Shown here in pieces: positions 6,261 to 6,642 of a DNA stretch of 6,642 nucleotides; within the stretch, counting starts at the first letter, position 1; each line of letters begins with the position of its first letter. The DNA is taken from contig JABDJW010000275.1 of the NCBI GenBank assembly GCA_013002375.1, positions 1 to 6,642 on the forward strand, written 5' to 3'. Below the pieces are notes generated by a model, which did no database searches, was not told the origin of the DNA, and worked only from the letters and a program-made list of their open reading frames with translations. A program made the position numbers and the translations under genes. This DNA is from Acidimicrobiales bacterium. Lineage in GTDB: Bacteria; Actinomycetota; Acidimicrobiia; Acidimicrobiales; SHLQ01.

Positions 6261-6266
6261 TACTCT
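6261..6266 (+). promoter_or_regulatory. Candidate -10 element for the rightmost gene
   Basis: TACTCT fits the TANNNT pattern on the + strand. The T-rich stretch around 6236-6243 is near the -35 position but is not a good hexamer. Transcription from here would give a 5' leader of about 120 nt that carries the 17-bp repeats. Confidence 0.3.
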
Positions 6267-6332
6267 GCGTGGTCGTATCGCCGCGCCGTCCCCGCCGGGT
6301 GCGCTGACGTCGATGAACCGACGGTGACCGGG

Positions 6333-6383
6333 CCAGTGAACGAGTGCAGCCAGTGAACGAGTGCAGCCAGTGAACGAGTGGAG
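6333..6383 (+). repeat. Three tandem 17-bp repeats upstream of a membrane protein gene
   Basis: The unit CCAGTGAACGAGTGCAG occurs at 6333-6349 and 6350-6366 without change, and at 6367-6383 with one substitution (C to G at 6381). The 17-bp period is not a multiple of three, and an in-frame TGA at 6354 stops the downstream gene's frame, so the first two copies are non-coding in that frame. The substitution in the third copy creates GGAG, part of the downstream gene's likely ribosome binding site. The function is unknown; an operator array or slippage-derived repeat is possible. Confidence 0.9.
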
Positions 6384-6387
6384 AAGG
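6380..6387 (+). promoter_or_regulatory. Ribosome binding site of the rightmost gene
   Basis: GGAGAAGG lies 5 nt before the ATG at 6393. It supports that ATG over the in-frame GTG codons at 6378 and 6387, the first of which overlaps the site. Confidence 0.5.
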
Positions 6388-6392
6388 TGGAG

Positions 6393-6642
6393 ATGGTCCG
6401 TCATCTCCTAGGAGTGCTGGCCTTCGCGGCGACCTTCGGGCTTCTGGCCCATGCCGTTCGTCGACTCCGGTTGACGCTGCTGCCCGGTTGGGTCGGCCCA
6501 CCCGGCGCGCTGGTCGACCTCGTGACGATCGCCGCGACGGTCGTCGCGGTGACCCAAGTGCTCGGCGTGGTGGGGATCTACCGCTGGTGGGCGGTCGTAC
6601 CCGCCTTCGGTCTGGTGGCCGTCCTGGCCGAAGGGCTCGCGT
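6393..6642 (+). CDS. Multi-spanning membrane protein, N-terminal part, function unknown
   Basis: The frame is open from the ATG at 6393 to the right edge (83 full codons). The visible part is strongly hydrophobic, with likely membrane segments near residues 5-22, 39-62 and 66-79. A basic loop, RRLR at 23-26, follows the first segment, and a short LLPGWVGPP stretch (29-37) precedes the second. Start choice rests on the GGAGAAGG site; GTG at 6387 or 6378 would add two or five residues. An in-frame TGA at 6354 rules out a longer protein. I do not recognise the family with confidence. The style recalls the N-terminus of large actinobacterial glycosyltransferase-like membrane proteins, but that is only an impression. 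The gene is divergent from the ABC operon, so the two may share a regulatory region. Confidence 0.7.
   Translation, partial: MVRHLLGVLAFAATFGLLAHAVRRLRLTLLPGWVGPPGALVDLVTIAATVVAVTQVLGVVGIYRWWAVVPAFGLVAVLAEGLA

Noticed and set aside
6308..6323. CGTCG-N6-CGACG inverted repeat as an operator
   Set aside because: The half-sites are only 5 bp of simple CG-rich sequence and likely occur by chance at this base composition.
6333..6383. 17-bp repeats as a CRISPR array
   Set aside because: The copies are directly adjacent with no spacers, and no cas gene is near.
6159..6404. N-terminal extension of ATPase 1 to an ATG at 6404
   Set aside because: It would add 82 residues translated from the 17-bp repeats and overlap the start of the divergent membrane protein gene. 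The ABC fold begins just after the GTG at 6158.

Overview
The window is high-GC bacterial DNA, densely packed with genes and using GTG starts. It also has start-stop overlaps of the ATGA type and a likely leaderless promoter. This points to an actinobacterium; Acidimicrobiia-like is my impression from protein style only, since no marker gene is present. I see no rRNA, tRNA, CRISPR array, transposase, integrase or phage gene.

Layout from left to right. (1) The C-terminal part of a VOC-fold (glyoxalase/dioxygenase-like) protein on +, 1-412. (2) A long, nearly perfect hairpin at 418-474, which separates it from a convergent gene. (3) A classical SDR oxidoreductase on -, 524-1369. (4) A short divergent intergenic region with a GTTACG/CGTAAC palindrome. 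(5) A homocysteine S-methyltransferase family enzyme on +, 1468-2397. Its stop codon overlaps that of the next, convergent gene in a shared CTAG. (6) A four-gene minus-strand operon, 6158 to 2394, encoding two ABC-2 type ATPase/permease pairs in the order ATPase 1, permease 1, ATPase 2, permease 2. Every junction in it is a 4-bp ATGA overlap. (7) A 234-bp divergent intergenic region with candidate promoters in both directions and three tandem 17-bp repeats. (8) The first 83 codons of a multi-spanning membrane protein on +, running off the right edge.

The ABC operon is the functional core. Both ATPases carry Walker A, signature, Walker B and H-loop motifs, and both permeases have about six predicted membrane segments. 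The tight coupling suggests one co-assembled exporter or two cooperating exporters; the substrate cannot be read from sequence. The oddest part is the C-terminal tail of ATPase 1, about 77 residues rich in Pro, Ala and Gln. It is built from 9-residue (27-bp) tandem repeats and ends in a run of nine prolines just before the coupled permease start.

The VOC, SDR and methyltransferase genes look like ordinary housekeeping or accessory metabolism with no evident link to the transporter. I found no convincing new defence or mobile system. The most notable signals are the repeat tail, the 17-bp repeats upstream of the last gene, and the long hairpin.
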